Origin: Melastoma dodecandrum
Lineage: Eukaryota > Streptophyta > Magnoliopsida > Myrtales > Melastomataceae
Reading direction: 5' to 3'
DNA: 64,000 bases
Assembly (NCBI GenBank): GCA_029817715.1
Contig: JARUPY010000290.1
Location: 3,906,001 to 3,970,000, forward strand
This document shows positions 45,679 through 56,966 of this stretch, piece after piece. Position 1 is the first letter of the stretch; the number at the start of each line of letters is the position of its first letter. The notes under the pieces were generated by a model. That model ran no database searches. It was not told the origin of the DNA and worked only from the letters and a program-made list of their open reading frames with translations. A program made the position numbers and the translations under genes.

Positions 45679-46854
45679 ATGGAGTCAATAGCACTACGCA
45701 AGGGGATTCCGTCTACGGATTTGCTTCGACGGTGGCTCGATGTCCTCAGACCCTCAGAAAGAGAGTTCGTACAACAAAAGCTTGGAGGTCTCTTTCACCT
45801 CATCCGCATGGAAGTCGACTGGTTCCTGCTTCAGCATCTCGTCGCTCGCTGGGATCCCGAGAGCTACACCTTCAGATTTGGCACTTTAGAACTGGCGCCG
45901 ACTTACGAAGAATATGGGGACCTCTCTGCACTACCTCCTCACTCAGGAATCCTCCCCCTACCTTACGATGACAAGCCGAGGAACTACATTGCTCGTCTCC
46001 TTCAAATCTCACCAGCAGTGGTACCCAACTTGTTTACCGTGGAAGGACATATCAACGTCAACAAGCTCTTCGAGTTACGCAACACACCGTATGAGCCACA
46101 CATGGAAGACGGTCAAGGATCAGCGAGGGCCTTTATCCTCTTGTTCACAGGGACGATACTCTACCCATACAGTGAGGCATTGCTCAACAAGCGAACAGTC
46201 TACCTGACAAAAGCAATCATCGAAGGAAGACCTTTTCTTCCCAACCTGGTCGGCGAAACAAATTACAGCCTTACCCGAATTGCACGCAGAGCTAGAGAGG
46301 GGGTGCAGAATCACAAGTTCACCTTCAGCCCGACACTACTCCAGGCATGGTTCTACATCCACATCGGCATCACCGGAGAATCGTTCAGACGAGAACAATT
46401 TCCAGATTTGCTCGACCGCATATCAGGACGTGCTCGCCTTCCGACTCGTACCTTTGCTGGTGTCCGAGCCCTCTTCCGCTCTCTGGAGCCTGAGGACTTC
46501 TATCCGATGGCCAAATGCTTCGACGTGGACTGGGCTATCATAAGCTCCCTAGATGGAGATTACATCCCGATCGTTGGGATCACTGGGACGTCCTACTACT
46601 GTCCAGCACGGGTCATGCACCAGTTTGGAGGACTTCCGCGGATCAGAGCAGCACCAACTAAACCATTTGATCCAATCGACCTAGATAACCCACCACCGAT
46701 GGGCGTAATTCGACGAGCAACGACGCACTTCGCACGCGTGTGGATGACTCTCACAGAGAAAGAGTTCGACCTTCCCCCAAAACATCAGAAGGACATTGAC
46801 GCCCAGTCAGCCCGTTTCCAAAAGAAGCGCATTACTCCTTGGGATCGCATTTGA
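45679..46854 (+). CDS. Retrotransposon ORF1 protein (DUF7745-like)
   Basis: Intact 391-residue frame between the leader and gag-pro. Conserved-looking blocks are LRPSEREFVQQKLGGLFHL (about 24-42), WDPESYTFRFG (about 58-68), ELAPTYEEYGDL (about 71-82), ILPLPYDDKPRNYIARLL (about 91-108), RAFILLFTGTILYP, GRPFLPNLVGETN (about 188-200) and ARLPTRTFAGVRALFRSLEP. They match the element A ORF1 remnant. From memory this resembles plant DUF7745 / plant-mobile-domain-type proteins found as an extra ORF upstream of gag in Tat elements. The function is unknown. No catalytic motif, membrane segment or signal peptide is visible. Its retention as an open frame in the young element, and its recognisable homologue in the old one, suggest it matters to the element. 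Confidence 0.85.
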   Translation: MESIALRKGIPSTDLLRRWLDVLRPSEREFVQQKLGGLFHLIRMEVDWFLLQHLVARWDPESYTFRFGTLELAPTYEEYGDLSALPPHSGILPLPYDDKPRNYIARLLQISPAVVPNLFTVEGHINVNKLFELRNTPYEPHMEDGQGSARAFILLFTGTILYPYSEALLNKRTVYLTKAIIEGRPFLPNLVGETNYSLTRIARRAREGVQNHKFTFSPTLLQAWFYIHIGITGESFRREQFPDLLDRISGRARLPTRTFAGVRALFRSLEPEDFYPMAKCFDVDWAIISSLDGDYIPIVGITGTSYYCPARVMHQFGGLPRIRAAPTKPFDPIDLDNPPPMGVIRRATTHFARVWMTLTEKEFDLPPKHQKDIDAQSARFQKKRITPWDRI

Positions 46855-47164
46855 AGATCGACTCTATCATAACGGACTTGAAATCTCATTTCATCTTATA
46901 TTCATCAAACTTTTTAATACTCTTTGTAATAAACTTTAGCTTAGACGTCGTGTTGCTAACTTGTTTTCTCTCTCTTGGATTGTGTTCATTGCAATTACAA
47001 TCCAATCCTTGCATTAGACATAATCATGCATCACCACATATCATGCGTCCAAAATGAACTCACAATTGAGGCTGATTCAACTCTCATTTCGATTTTCTCC
47101 CTAAGGTACCAAAATTAATCTCCCGAGGACACGTCCGTTCGAGCTGCGAAGCCGGACGATACGC
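46855..47164 (+). other. Spacer between ORF1 and gag-pro of element B
   Basis: About 310 bp, AT-rich, no coding region seen. The matching spacer in element A is 14178-14478. Confidence 0.6.
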
Positions 47165-50100
47165 ATGGCCAGCTCAGGAGTTTCCTCAACCGATATGACG
47201 ACGTCCAACATAGGATCAACCGCAGCGATTGCTACTCCAACTCCCGTCGTCGTTGTGCCTTCATCAACGGCAGTACCCGTGGTTTCCTTGGAAACTTTTC
47301 CACCGCTGTCTTCCCAAGCCACGGTCTTCACCATCGGGCGATCATCAGGAGGAAATGCGTCTCCGACATATATCCCACCGATGACTTTCTCCGCACCGGC
47401 TATACCAAGATCGACGGTGCCAATCGCTGCGTCATCTCCTCCCGCACCACCAGCACCGGCCCAAAGTGCCGACGACAATTCCTTGGGAAACAAAGTCGAG
47501 TCGCTCACCGCAGAGTTGTCATCTTTGAAGACGATGATGACTGAGCTACTCCAACGACAGACTCCAGCCATACCTGCTCCTGTTGTCACCCAAAACCCCC
47601 ATCTTCCCCCTGTTATGCCTGGATCTACCACGTCTTCAATGCCACCTTACTACCCACATTTTCAGCCAAGTCTAATCGCTTCATCAAGCCTTCCAACCCC
47701 CTATAACCATGCCATCTCCGGATCCGCTATCTCCGTAAGTATAGCACCCTTCTATAACCCATACATGCGTGGGCCGCCTTTTCCTTCAACCACAACACCA
47801 CCATACCTTCCATCATACTACCCTCAACCATCCGTACCAGGGCCAACTCCCTATCAATCAGCACCACTTGGGCCATCGCCCTATTTTCCTGTCACTTCTA
47901 CAAATGCCGGCTTCGGGATCCCCACACTAATCACAACGTCCTCGGCAGCACATGCAGACCCGACCGTGCCAAACTTAAGAAACCGTAACACGGCTATCGT
48001 GAATGAACTATTTGGCGAACAGCAGCAGGCCGACGCTTTCGAGACAAGACTCGAGGCTAAGATTGCCTCTATGCAAGAAGAGGAGGCGCGTCGTATGGCG
48101 AGGATGGAAGAGCGCCTCAACGCCATTCAGGGACAACGAGGTCACAACTGGGAGTATGCTAACTATCATGTCCCACAAATTCAAGTCCCGCCGAAGTTTA
48201 AAATGCCTGAATTTGAGAAGTTCCGTGGAAACGGCTGCCCGGAATTACATCTAAAGCACTTCTGCCACAAGATGGCTGTGTACCCGGTGGATGATAAGTT
48301 TCGCATCGCCATGTTTCAGGAGAGCTTAGCGGAGTCGGCGCTGCACTGGTATTACACCAAGGATGTGAACCAATACGCAACATTCAGGGAGTTGGCCCTT
48401 GACTTTCTCAATTACTACAGTTTCAATGTCGAAATGGCACCCACGATATCAGACTTGCGGAAATTGAAAAGGTACCGCTCTGAGGACATCAAACAATTTG
48501 CCTATCGGTTCAGGGAGATGGCCTCGCAGATTATGCCAGCTTTGAAAGAAAAGGAGTTGATAGACGAGTTTTTCCAACTCCTCCCGCGCGAGTACCTACC
48601 TTACATGATTGGCCAAACCATCACAACCTTTGCCCAAGCGGTCATTAATGCAGATAAACTCGATGTGGTGAACCGAGAAGGACTTATTCCCTCCCCTTCA
48701 GTAAAGCCAGCCGTCAAACCAAAGCCCAAGGAGCTCGTCGCAGCTGTGGAGCACAGTAAAGCAGCGGCACCGCCAACTTCATATGCGCCAAGGTCATACG
48801 CCGCAATTACCAGTAGACCCCCCGTGCCTATGACGGCCAATCCTAGACCGCCCGCTCCTGTGATGATGCGCCAGCAGCCAAAGCCTGCACAACAAGAGCG
48901 TCCCCGACGCAGGTTGGAGGATCTGATTCCAACTCCTGATCCATTAGATGTCATGTTCACCCGGCTGAGAGACATGGGCTTCATCTCAACCGTGGACCCC
49001 AAACCGACCAACCCTTCATCTTTTGGTTACAACCCCAAGGCGAGTTGTCAATATCACTCTGGAGCACTAGGGCACGACACCAAGGATTGCATCGCGCTCA
49101 AATTCAAGATTCAGAACTTGTTGGATGACGGCGTCATTACGTTCGCGACACCGACTACGACTCCAAATGTCACGAACAACCCATTGCCCGAGCACGTCAA
49201 CTATGTCGGGACAAACCCCTTCGCGCCGCTGACTGATCATGAAGAGGAGGTGCATTTACATGAAGTGGAGCAGGAGATCACTGAATGCGGCAATGTAGCG
49301 GAGCTCAATAGGGGACGAGGCTGGAGACGCCGACCCCGCATGCGCACTCACTACATACCACCCAATATGGCTATACCCCTGAACCTTATGTCGACATATG
49401 TTAGACAAGCCAAGAAGCAAAAGGAGTCTGATATTAAGAAGGTGGATGATACGGAGGTCAAGACGCGTGATTTCGAAGGAAAGGAATATATCAACATGAT
49501 CGAGACCAATCGCGGTCGAGGACGAGGACGAGGCCGAGGCCGTGGTCGTGGACGTGGATATGGATCATACGGAGGAGATACACACCCTCTACAGATGCAT
49601 GCCGCTATACCGGACATTTTCTCCCAAGTACTCCCTCGAGCACCATATGTCTATATTCCATTGGGTCCAGCACAATTGGAGATACCGCCTCAAGTACCTA
49701 CACCGATACAGATGGAACCAAGGAGTCCAGTTGTCATTGGTCCAAGTGGCATGACACCCAGCCCAGAAGTCGAGCTCATCACCCGTTCGGGAAGAGTGGT
49801 GCCGGCTCCAGAGCCTCAACAACAGCCCGAGTCTTCAAAGCCCAAGGGGCCGTCGAATGAGCAAATTCGCAAGGTGATCTACTCGGTGAAAGAAAGCGAC
49901 TACAACATTGTGGAGCAGCTAAAGAAGCAACCCGCCCATATCTCTCTTTTCGACTTGATCCATTCTTCTGACAAACACAGGGAGATGTTGGAGAAATTTC
50001 TGGCCGAAGTACACGTACCGGAAGAGATTGAGGTCAACGCGCTGGACTCGTACATGAACGGCATGCTGGCAAACAATGCTATCACCTTCTCGGAAGATGA

Positions 50101-50992
50101 CCTCCCGGAAGGAGGACGGGACCACAACGGCGCTTTGTTCATCACGCTCAAATGTCGCGATACTATTGTTTCCAAGGTGCTCATCGACGGAGGGTCCGGA
50201 GTCAACATCATCCCACTCGATGTGGCTCATAAGCTCGGTATCAACATCGAGAAACTCCCACCTTCCAGCTTGACCATTCGAGCTTTTGACGGCGCAAAAC
50301 GTCAGGCCCACGGCGAGGTGACTCTAGAGATTAAAGTGGGGCCCACTCTCTTCTCCTCCGTATTCCAAATCCTTGAGACCGCCGGATCCTTCAACATGCT
50401 GCTAGGACGTCCGTGGATCCATCAAGCCGGGGCAATCCCTTCGACTTTGCACCAGATGGTCCGTTTTCCTTCAGATGGCAAGCTCATCACAGTCAAAGGG
50501 GAGTGTACCATGGAGTTGTGCCATGAAATTGACATGCCTTACGTCGGAGAACCAGCTGGCGAACCATCGACGGCTCAAGCGTTCGAGATGGTGAACATGG
50601 TCAGGAGGGACTTCAGGTCAGATCCCCTAATGGGTCGGGGCAACCGCAGCGCTGCTCGACAGTTCATCAGATTCGGGTACCGGCCTGGTCCAGGACTTGG
50701 AGCTCAAGGGCAAGGCATCCGACACCCGATCGACATACCTACCCAGTTAGGGACACGCGCTCTCGGATCCAAGGGCAATGAACCACGGAGGCCTAAGATA
50801 ACAATCCAGGACATGCGCGCTGGCGGCAAGTCAGCTATCCCTTTTGTTCGTTCGTCGGCAACGACAATGGAAGGTGAGATCCTCTCCGAGCAGATGGAGG
50901 GTATGAGGATTGAAGCACAAGAGCCCGAAGAAGAAATCAACATGATGGAAGTGTCGAACCCAACTGAGTCAGACATGCCGCTCGAAGGGTGA
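47165..50992 (+). CDS. Gag-protease polyprotein of element B
   Basis: Intact 1275-residue frame. A Pro/Ser/Thr-rich N-terminus (about 1-280) is followed by a short charged helix (EARRMARMEERLNAI, about 301-315). The retrotransposon gag domain spans about 338-510 (LAESALHWYYT, LLPREYLPYMIG). A modified zinc knuckle CQYHSGALGHDTKDC starts at about 629, an RG-rich tract lies at about 783-800, and the retropepsin core LIDGGSGVNI has Asp1008. A G-patch-like segment (GYRPGPGLGAQGQG) starts near 1170. Gag would form the particle and protease would cut the polyprotein. The Asp-Gly-Gly-Ser variant is normal for Tat. The stop at 50990 overlaps the predicted donor, so splicing can fuse it in frame to pol. 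Confidence 0.93.
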   Translation: MASSGVSSTDMTTSNIGSTAAIATPTPVVVVPSSTAVPVVSLETFPPLSSQATVFTIGRSSGGNASPTYIPPMTFSAPAIPRSTVPIAASSPPAPPAPAQSADDNSLGNKVESLTAELSSLKTMMTELLQRQTPAIPAPVVTQNPHLPPVMPGSTTSSMPPYYPHFQPSLIASSSLPTPYNHAISGSAISVSIAPFYNPYMRGPPFPSTTTPPYLPSYYPQPSVPGPTPYQSAPLGPSPYFPVTSTNAGFGIPTLITTSSAAHADPTVPNLRNRNTAIVNELFGEQQQADAFETRLEAKIASMQEEEARRMARMEERLNAIQGQRGHNWEYANYHVPQIQVPPKFKMPEFEKFRGNGCPELHLKHFCHKMAVYPVDDKFRIAMFQESLAESALHWYYTKDVNQYATFRELALDFLNYYSFNVEMAPTISDLRKLKRYRSEDIKQFAYRFREMASQIMPALKEKELIDEFFQLLPREYLPYMIGQTITTFAQAVINADKLDVVNREGLIPSPSVKPAVKPKPKELVAAVEHSKAAAPPTSYAPRSYAAITSRPPVPMTANPRPPAPVMMRQQPKPAQQERPRRRLEDLIPTPDPLDVMFTRLRDMGFISTVDPKPTNPSSFGYNPKASCQYHSGALGHDTKDCIALKFKIQNLLDDGVITFATPTTTPNVTNNPLPEHVNYVGTNPFAPLTDHEEEVHLHEVEQEITECGNVAELNRGRGWRRRPRMRTHYIPPNMAIPLNLMSTYVRQAKKQKESDIKKVDDTEVKTRDFEGKEYINMIETNRGRGRGRGRGRGRGRGYGSYGGDTHPLQMHAAIPDIFSQVLPRAPYVYIPLGPAQLEIPPQVPTPIQMEPRSPVVIGPSGMTPSPEVELITRSGRVVPAPEPQQQPESSKPKGPSNEQIRKVIYSVKESDYNIVEQLKKQPAHISLFDLIHSSDKHREMLEKFLAEVHVPEEIEVNALDSYMNGMLANNAITFSEDDLPEGGRDHNGALFITLKCRDTIVSKVLIDGGSGVNIIPLDVAHKLGINIEKLPPSSLTIRAFDGAKRQAHGEVTLEIKVGPTLFSSVFQILETAGSFNMLLGRPWIHQAGAIPSTLHQMVRFPSDGKLITVKGECTMELCHEIDMPYVGEPAGEPSTAQAFEMVNMVRRDFRSDPLMGRGNRSAARQFIRFGYRPGPGLGAQGQGIRHPIDIPTQLGTRALGSKGNEPRRPKITIQDMRAGGKSAIPFVRSSATTMEGEILSEQMEGMRIEAQEPEEEINMMEVSNPTESDMPLEG

Positions 50993-51308
50993 ACCTTTCC
51001 AACTTTACTTTTTGCACTTAGAATAATCGAGTCTAGAATAAATTACCTTGCTACATTCTGGTCGCGGACTAGCAAGGTTGTCCGTATGTAACGCGACTCT
51101 AATTAGTGTCTGTGGGATCGGGACGCTGATGTTAAAGGACGAATCTGAGAAAACAACGAGGGCCCCGCTGAGGACTGATCCCACAATGTTTTAATGTTTT
51201 ATTCTATTTTTGAAACACTTGACTTAAGATAGTTGTCACATAGTATAATAATTCAAATTTCATGCAATTCAGCTACAAGCACGATCTTGACTTGTTTCTT
51301 ACATGTAG
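50989..51308 (+). other. Predicted intron between protease and pol, element B
   Basis: The donor GAAGG|GTGAAC begins at 50989 and the acceptor TTCTTACATGTAG ends at 51308. Removing these 320 bp deletes the gag-pro stop and joins the frames through one Gly codon. Element A has the same junction residues at 9899/10207. Confidence 0.78.
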
Positions 51309-54300
51309 AAACGGCGCTTCGGACGCACCTGAAAATACCCCAGAACATGACGAAGTGATCATAGATAACCCAAGATCCCTCGATGGCTACCATGGTCTCG
51401 AGCTAGGTCTCCAACGACATGAAGAACCAAAGGAGATAACATTACAAGAACCCAAAACAATCAACATCGGAACGGATGATGAGTCCAAAGAGCTACACAT
51501 CGGTGCTGATCTCCCAACAGATGAGGCCAAGAGCATCGTCAACCTACTCAGGGAGTTTTCAGATATCTTCGCTTGGACGTATGCGGATATGCCAGGTCTA
51601 GACCCGGAGATAGTGGAGCACAAAATCCCCACTGATCCACTAATCCGTCCCACTAAGCAGAAACAACGACGGTACAAGCCCGAGCTAGCTCTTGCAATCA
51701 AGGAAGAAGTGGATAAACTCCTCAAGGTCAACTTCATCGAGGTAGCCAATTACCCACAATGGGTCGCCAACATCGTCCCCGTCATCAAGAAAAACGGGAA
51801 AGTCCGAGTCTGCGTCGATTACCGTGACCTTAACAAAGCGAGTCCCAAAGACGACTTCCCTCTGCCGCACATCGACTTGCTTGTAGACAATACTGCTGGT
51901 TTTAACAGGTTTTCTTTCATGGATGGATTTTCCGGGTACAACCAAATACGTATGGCTGAAAAAGACAAGGAGAAAACGACTTTCACAACACCATGGGGCA
52001 CATTTTGCTACCGGGTCATGCCTTTCGGACTCAAGAACGCTGGGGCAACTTATCAACGCGCAATGGTGGTCCTCTTCCATGACATGATGCACCGAGAAAT
52101 CGAAGTCTACGTCGACGATATGATCGCAAAATCCAGAGCGGAAGAATACCACACTGTTGTTCTCCGCAAGCTATTCGAACGACTTCGCAAGTACAAGCTT
52201 CGTCTCAATCCGGCCAAGTGCGTCTTCGGGGCGACATCAGGCAAACTTCTAGGGTTCGTTGTCAGCAGCAAAGGTATCGAAATCGACCCCGACAAAATCA
52301 AGGCAATTCGCGATCTCTCAGCACCAAAGTCAGTTAAGGAGATTCGGGGCTTCATGGGTCGCGTCAACTACATTGGAAGGTTCATCTCTAACTTGGCAGA
52401 TACATGTAAACCCCTCTTCAAGAAACTAAGGAAAGATGTAAAATTTGAGTGGGACGACGACTGTAAAACCGCGTTCGAGCAGATAAAGGCTTATCTAACA
52501 GAACCGTCCGTCCTCATCCCGCCAAAGCCGGGGCACCCTCTCACGCTCTACCTCACAGTTCGAGAAGAGTCATTCGGAGCCATGCTTGCCCAACAGCTGC
52601 CAGGCGCCAAGGAACATGCAATTTACTACTTGAGCAAGAAATTCACTGATTGCGAGTCCCGGTACACTATGTCAGAACGTACCTGTTCCGCACTTGTTTG
52701 GGTGCTACACCGACTTCGACAGTACACTCTCCACTATGAGATCTTACTAGTATCCGAAAATGATCCCCTCAAGTATCTCTTTGACAAACCAACACTGATA
52801 GGAAGAATCTCCAAGTGGCAGTTGCAGCTAGCTGAATTCGACATCAGATTCCACTCAACTAAGTCAATCAAAGGTAGAACAATCGCTGATCACATTGCGG
52901 AATATCCAGGGACAGATAATTCTCCTTTGGAAATCAAATTACCAGACGAAAACATTTTCCTCACCGAGTCGCAGCAAAGGTGGACAATGTATTTCGACGG
53001 TGCAGTCAACTCTTCTGGTTCAGGTATTGGAGCGGTAGTGATATCCCCAGACGGACAATATTATCCAACAGCTGCAAAAGTCACTTTCCCTTGCACAAAC
53101 AACATCGCTGAATACGAAGCGTGCATCCTCGGCCTATTACGTGCACTCGACATGCGGGTCCGATTTCTTGACGTTTATGGAGATTCGTCACTCATTATCT
53201 CCCAAACAAACGGGGCATGGCGCACACGGGATCCAAAGCTTATCCCATATCAGGAACACCTACAAACACTAGCCCGCCAATTCATTGATATTGAATTCAA
53301 TTACCTCCCACGGGCAGATAATCGTTTCGCTGACGCTCTTGCTGTTCTTGCATCAATGATTCCATTAGCTGGAGAAATGGACATCGAGCCTCTTCGCATC
53401 GACATTGCCGAGGATCCGAGTTGCATGCACGTCGAGCTTTGCCAACCTGGGGACTCACCACCGTGGTTCACAGACATCAAATCTTACCTAGAGACGAACG
53501 CATTTCCCCAAGGCAGCACAGGAAAGGAACGCAAATTCATCCGAAGGATTGCAAGGAGCTACTTCCTCAATGGCGACGTGCTCTACAAGAAGTCCTTCAC
53601 AACAGCCCTCATGCGGTGCGTTACCGAACAAGAAGCCCAGGCTATCATCTTTGAAGTCCATGAAGGCGTTTGTGGACCACACATGAACGGTTATGCTCTC
53701 GCTCAGAAAATCATGCGTCAGGGATACTACTGGCTCACAATCGAGGCCGACTGCATCAAATACGTCAAAACCTGCCACAAATGCCAGATCTACAGCAACA
53801 AGGTGCATGTCCCTCCAACAAGGCTCTACCCACTGTTTGAACCGTGGCCATTCTCAATGTGGGGCTTGGACGTCATCGGACCAATTAATCCCAAGGCATC
53901 AAATGGACATCGGTTCATACTGGTCGCCATCGACTACTTTACTAAATGGATCGAAGCACAATCTTTCAAGGAAGTCACCGCGAATAACATTATACGTTTC
54001 ATGCGAGCAAATATCATCGCCAGATACGGAGTACCAGAGCTGCTCGTCACCCACAACGGCACAAACTTCAACGGCAAACAAATGAATACTCTATGTACTG
54101 AATTTCGAATCAAACACTTGAATTCTTCACCATACCGTCCACAAATGAACGGTGCAGTCGAAGCTGCCAACAAAAACATGAAAAGGATTCTTCAGAAGAC
54201 GGCAATCACATATCGAGATTGGCACGAGAAGCTCCCTTTCGCATTACTCGCTTACCGGACGACGATGCGCACTTCGACTGGGGCAACTCCCTTTGAACTC

Positions 54301-54711
54301 GTCTATGGCACTCAAGCAGTCATTCCAGCAGAGGTCAAGCTGCCTAGTCTCCGGATCTCGTCCCAAAGCAACATGACCGAAGAAGAGAAGGTTAACCACC
54401 ACCTCGCCCATCTCGACTTCATCGATGAGAGACGACTTGCTGCGATCGACCACATGCAATGTTATCAACAACGCATGTCCAGGGCATTCAATAAAAAGGT
54501 CAAAGAGATCAAGTACAAGCCAGGAGACCTCGTCCTCAAGCGGATCCTTCCAAACGTCAAAGATCCTAGGGGAAAATTTGCTCCAAACTACGAGGGACCA
54601 TTCGTCGTCAAACACGCTTTCTCAGGAGGAGCGACCATCCTAACAAAGATGGATGGAGGAGAACTGTCACAACCAATCAATGCGGACGCTCTCCGACGTT
54701 ACTACACTTAA
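51309..54711 (+). CDS. Pol of element B: reverse transcriptase, RNase H, aRNH, integrase
   Basis: The open frame extends from 51262 (residue numbers counted from that ATG), but the coding exon should start at 51309. Domains in order: reverse transcriptase with YVDD at 283-286; an RNase H (ERTCSALVWVLHRLRQY, about 475-490); a second, archaeal-type RNase H starting MYFDGAVNSSG (about 576); an HHCC zinc-binding segment (VHEG, GPHMNG, TCHKC, about 798-845); and the integrase core. Integrase residues are Asp870 (WGLD), residue 931 and Glu967 (GAVEAANK), with the expected 35-residue gap. Residue 931 is His (codon CAC at 54052-54054), where element A has Asp. This should disable integration by its own enzyme. 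Confidence 0.93.
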
Positions 54712-56952
54712 ATGGTGTCAGGGTACAAGAGCTCCTCACACGAATGGTACAAAAAAATCCTGTGACGAAGGCAAGGATGGCAGGATGGCAAAGCTTCAAG
54801 CCAAAGGCTTGTGGCAATTTCGTCAATCCTTTGATTCCTTCGGACAAAGACTCAATGACGAAACCATGCAAAAGGGCAGTACCAAAACTTTACTTCACCC
54901 TTTTTATCAATGACATGAACAAACTTCATTTTTACTCTAACAGAAACAAGCCACATGAACTTACTTGTTTCTCGATATCTATTTGATAGATACATGAGCT
55001 TCCTTACAAAATAGACATCGGGCAGGAGTAATCTTCGTTAATCCTTCGATTCCATCGGACGAAGATGCAATGACGAAACAAAAAAAAGGGAAGTATCAAA
55101 GCTCTACTTCATCTTTCATATAAACGGAGTTACATGAGCAAACTTCAAGAGAAACAAGTTACATGAGCTTACTTGTTATCTGTCCTTTGCCTTGTGTAGG
55201 TACATGGGCATCCTACATTACAGACAAAGGCGCGGGCGGTCGGGTGGAAAATTTCGAACCCAAGTTTCGGAGTTGCCTTTGTTGTCACCAAGGATGATCA
55301 TACGAAAATGGAGTATCACTACACTACTCTCTAACAAATTTCTTATCATCCCCCAGACGGAGTCATACCTCCATTTCTCCAGCTGGAGTCGGTTAAAAAC
55401 ACCGCAATCCTCAACAAGAGTAGAATATACACGCATATTCTTCCAGAACGACCATCGAGAAGGGCATATTCATTTCATATCCCCAGCGAATACCCAACTT
55501 TATTATAATCTCCCCAAGCGAGAGTCGAAGTACATGAGCTAACTTCACCTGCGTCCGTTGTCAACTGTGTAGGCACAAGAATTCCGCACAGTACGGTACA
55601 AACTCTTAGGCAACGGCGTGGGTGGTCGAGTGGAAGCCGTTCCGAGTCTAATCTCAAGGACCATGACTGGGGCATGAAAGTGCAAACACTTTCCCGCGAA
55701 GCTTGCACATGAGCACCACCTCAATATGATATCTCCAAAGAGGTTTGTGTATCTGAGCCTATTTATTCCTTCAGCTTTTGTGTGCCCATTTGCATACAAG
55801 TTGAAAATATTTTTGATAATAAGATAGCTTCTGAGCGGAATTGGAGAAGGCAAACCCATTCCTAAACACCTACCCCAGAGAGATGAGTGCAAACACTATG
55901 AGGGTTCACATGTAAACGTCCGGCGGACAACAAATCCTTTGACAAAAGATGCTCAAACCAGAATGAGATCGAATATTTCTTCTCTATCCCAAACACAAAA
56001 ATTGACCATTGCTAACCCTTTTCAAGCCAAATTTGAAGTTTTCTGTATACACTACGCCCCCAAGTCTAAGGACCGCCTTACATTGAGGTAAATGGAGATC
56101 CTGTAGTAAGAAACCGGAAGCAATGGACCATAGAGGCGACACTTCCTCAAGGTCCAAGTGAAGAAGCACCGTCAACAGACATGCACAGTTGAGATGATAG
56201 TCGTCTTCATCAAATCCCCAAGGAGTCCAAAGCATCTCTAAAAGAAAAGAGGGCAAGACCGAAAAATGTTTAAAAAAATAGAGGCAAAATTAGCACAGTG
56301 ATCAAAAGCAAAGCGCAACAAACAAAAGAGCAGATTAAAAGCACCAGGACCAACATGGACGGTCGCAAAAGCAAAGGTGCTATCTCCAGACAAAACGAGG
56401 AGAATATATTCCCAAAAACATAGTAAATCAGTCTTGTCCCCAACGGCGCATCTCAACAGACCTACTATTAGGTAGATGGAGAATTCGTTTGGACGGTGGA
56501 ACCTCTATGGTATAATAGTTTCCGATGAGGTCCTTAGACTCATTCCTTTAAAATGATGAATTCAGCCTCTGCCCAAAAAGGCCTTACGCCAAACCTATAT
56601 TACAACCATACAGAGATTCCTCTGACTGGTACATGAGCATCCAAATCAAAGGAATTATGAAGTCTAACCGAGATATATTTCAGAAAAATAAAAATGTGTC
56701 GTGAGAGAACTCGGGAAGTTATTCTCCAATCTTACTCAGAAGCAATAGTAACATATTTCTTCAAAATAAATTATAATATGCATGTGCATCGTAATCATAC
56801 ATGCCTGATCATCTCGGTTTTATGAAGTCTTTGTCACTGCTAATGATCTTCTTGATAAGCTCTCAGGATGCATGTCGGCCGAGGACGACCCATAAACATA
56901 ATTTGAGGTATTTGTGATATCTTTGCGAGAAAATCTTCTCAAATTTCCTCCC
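54712..56952 (+). repeat. Element B 3' non-coding region with degenerate repeats
   Basis: No coding region. Repeated blocks include CGGACGAAGATGCAATGACG-like sequence (about 54840 and 55055), TACATGAGC motifs (about 54990, 55150, 55530, 56630) and CCGTTCGTC-type spacers. They correspond to the repeats of element A at 5500-6380. A later part (55700-56900) is unique and AT-rich. Confidence 0.65.
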
Positions 56953-56966
56953 AAAGAGGGGCAAAC
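56953..56966 (+). other. Polypurine tract of element B
   Basis: AAAGAGGGGCAAAC lies directly before the 3' LTR start TGTAATACC and parallels the tract in element A. Confidence 0.85.

Noticed and set aside
47881..48126. Minus-strand frame inside gag-pro of element B
   Set aside because: Antisense shadow of the intact plus-strand gag frame.
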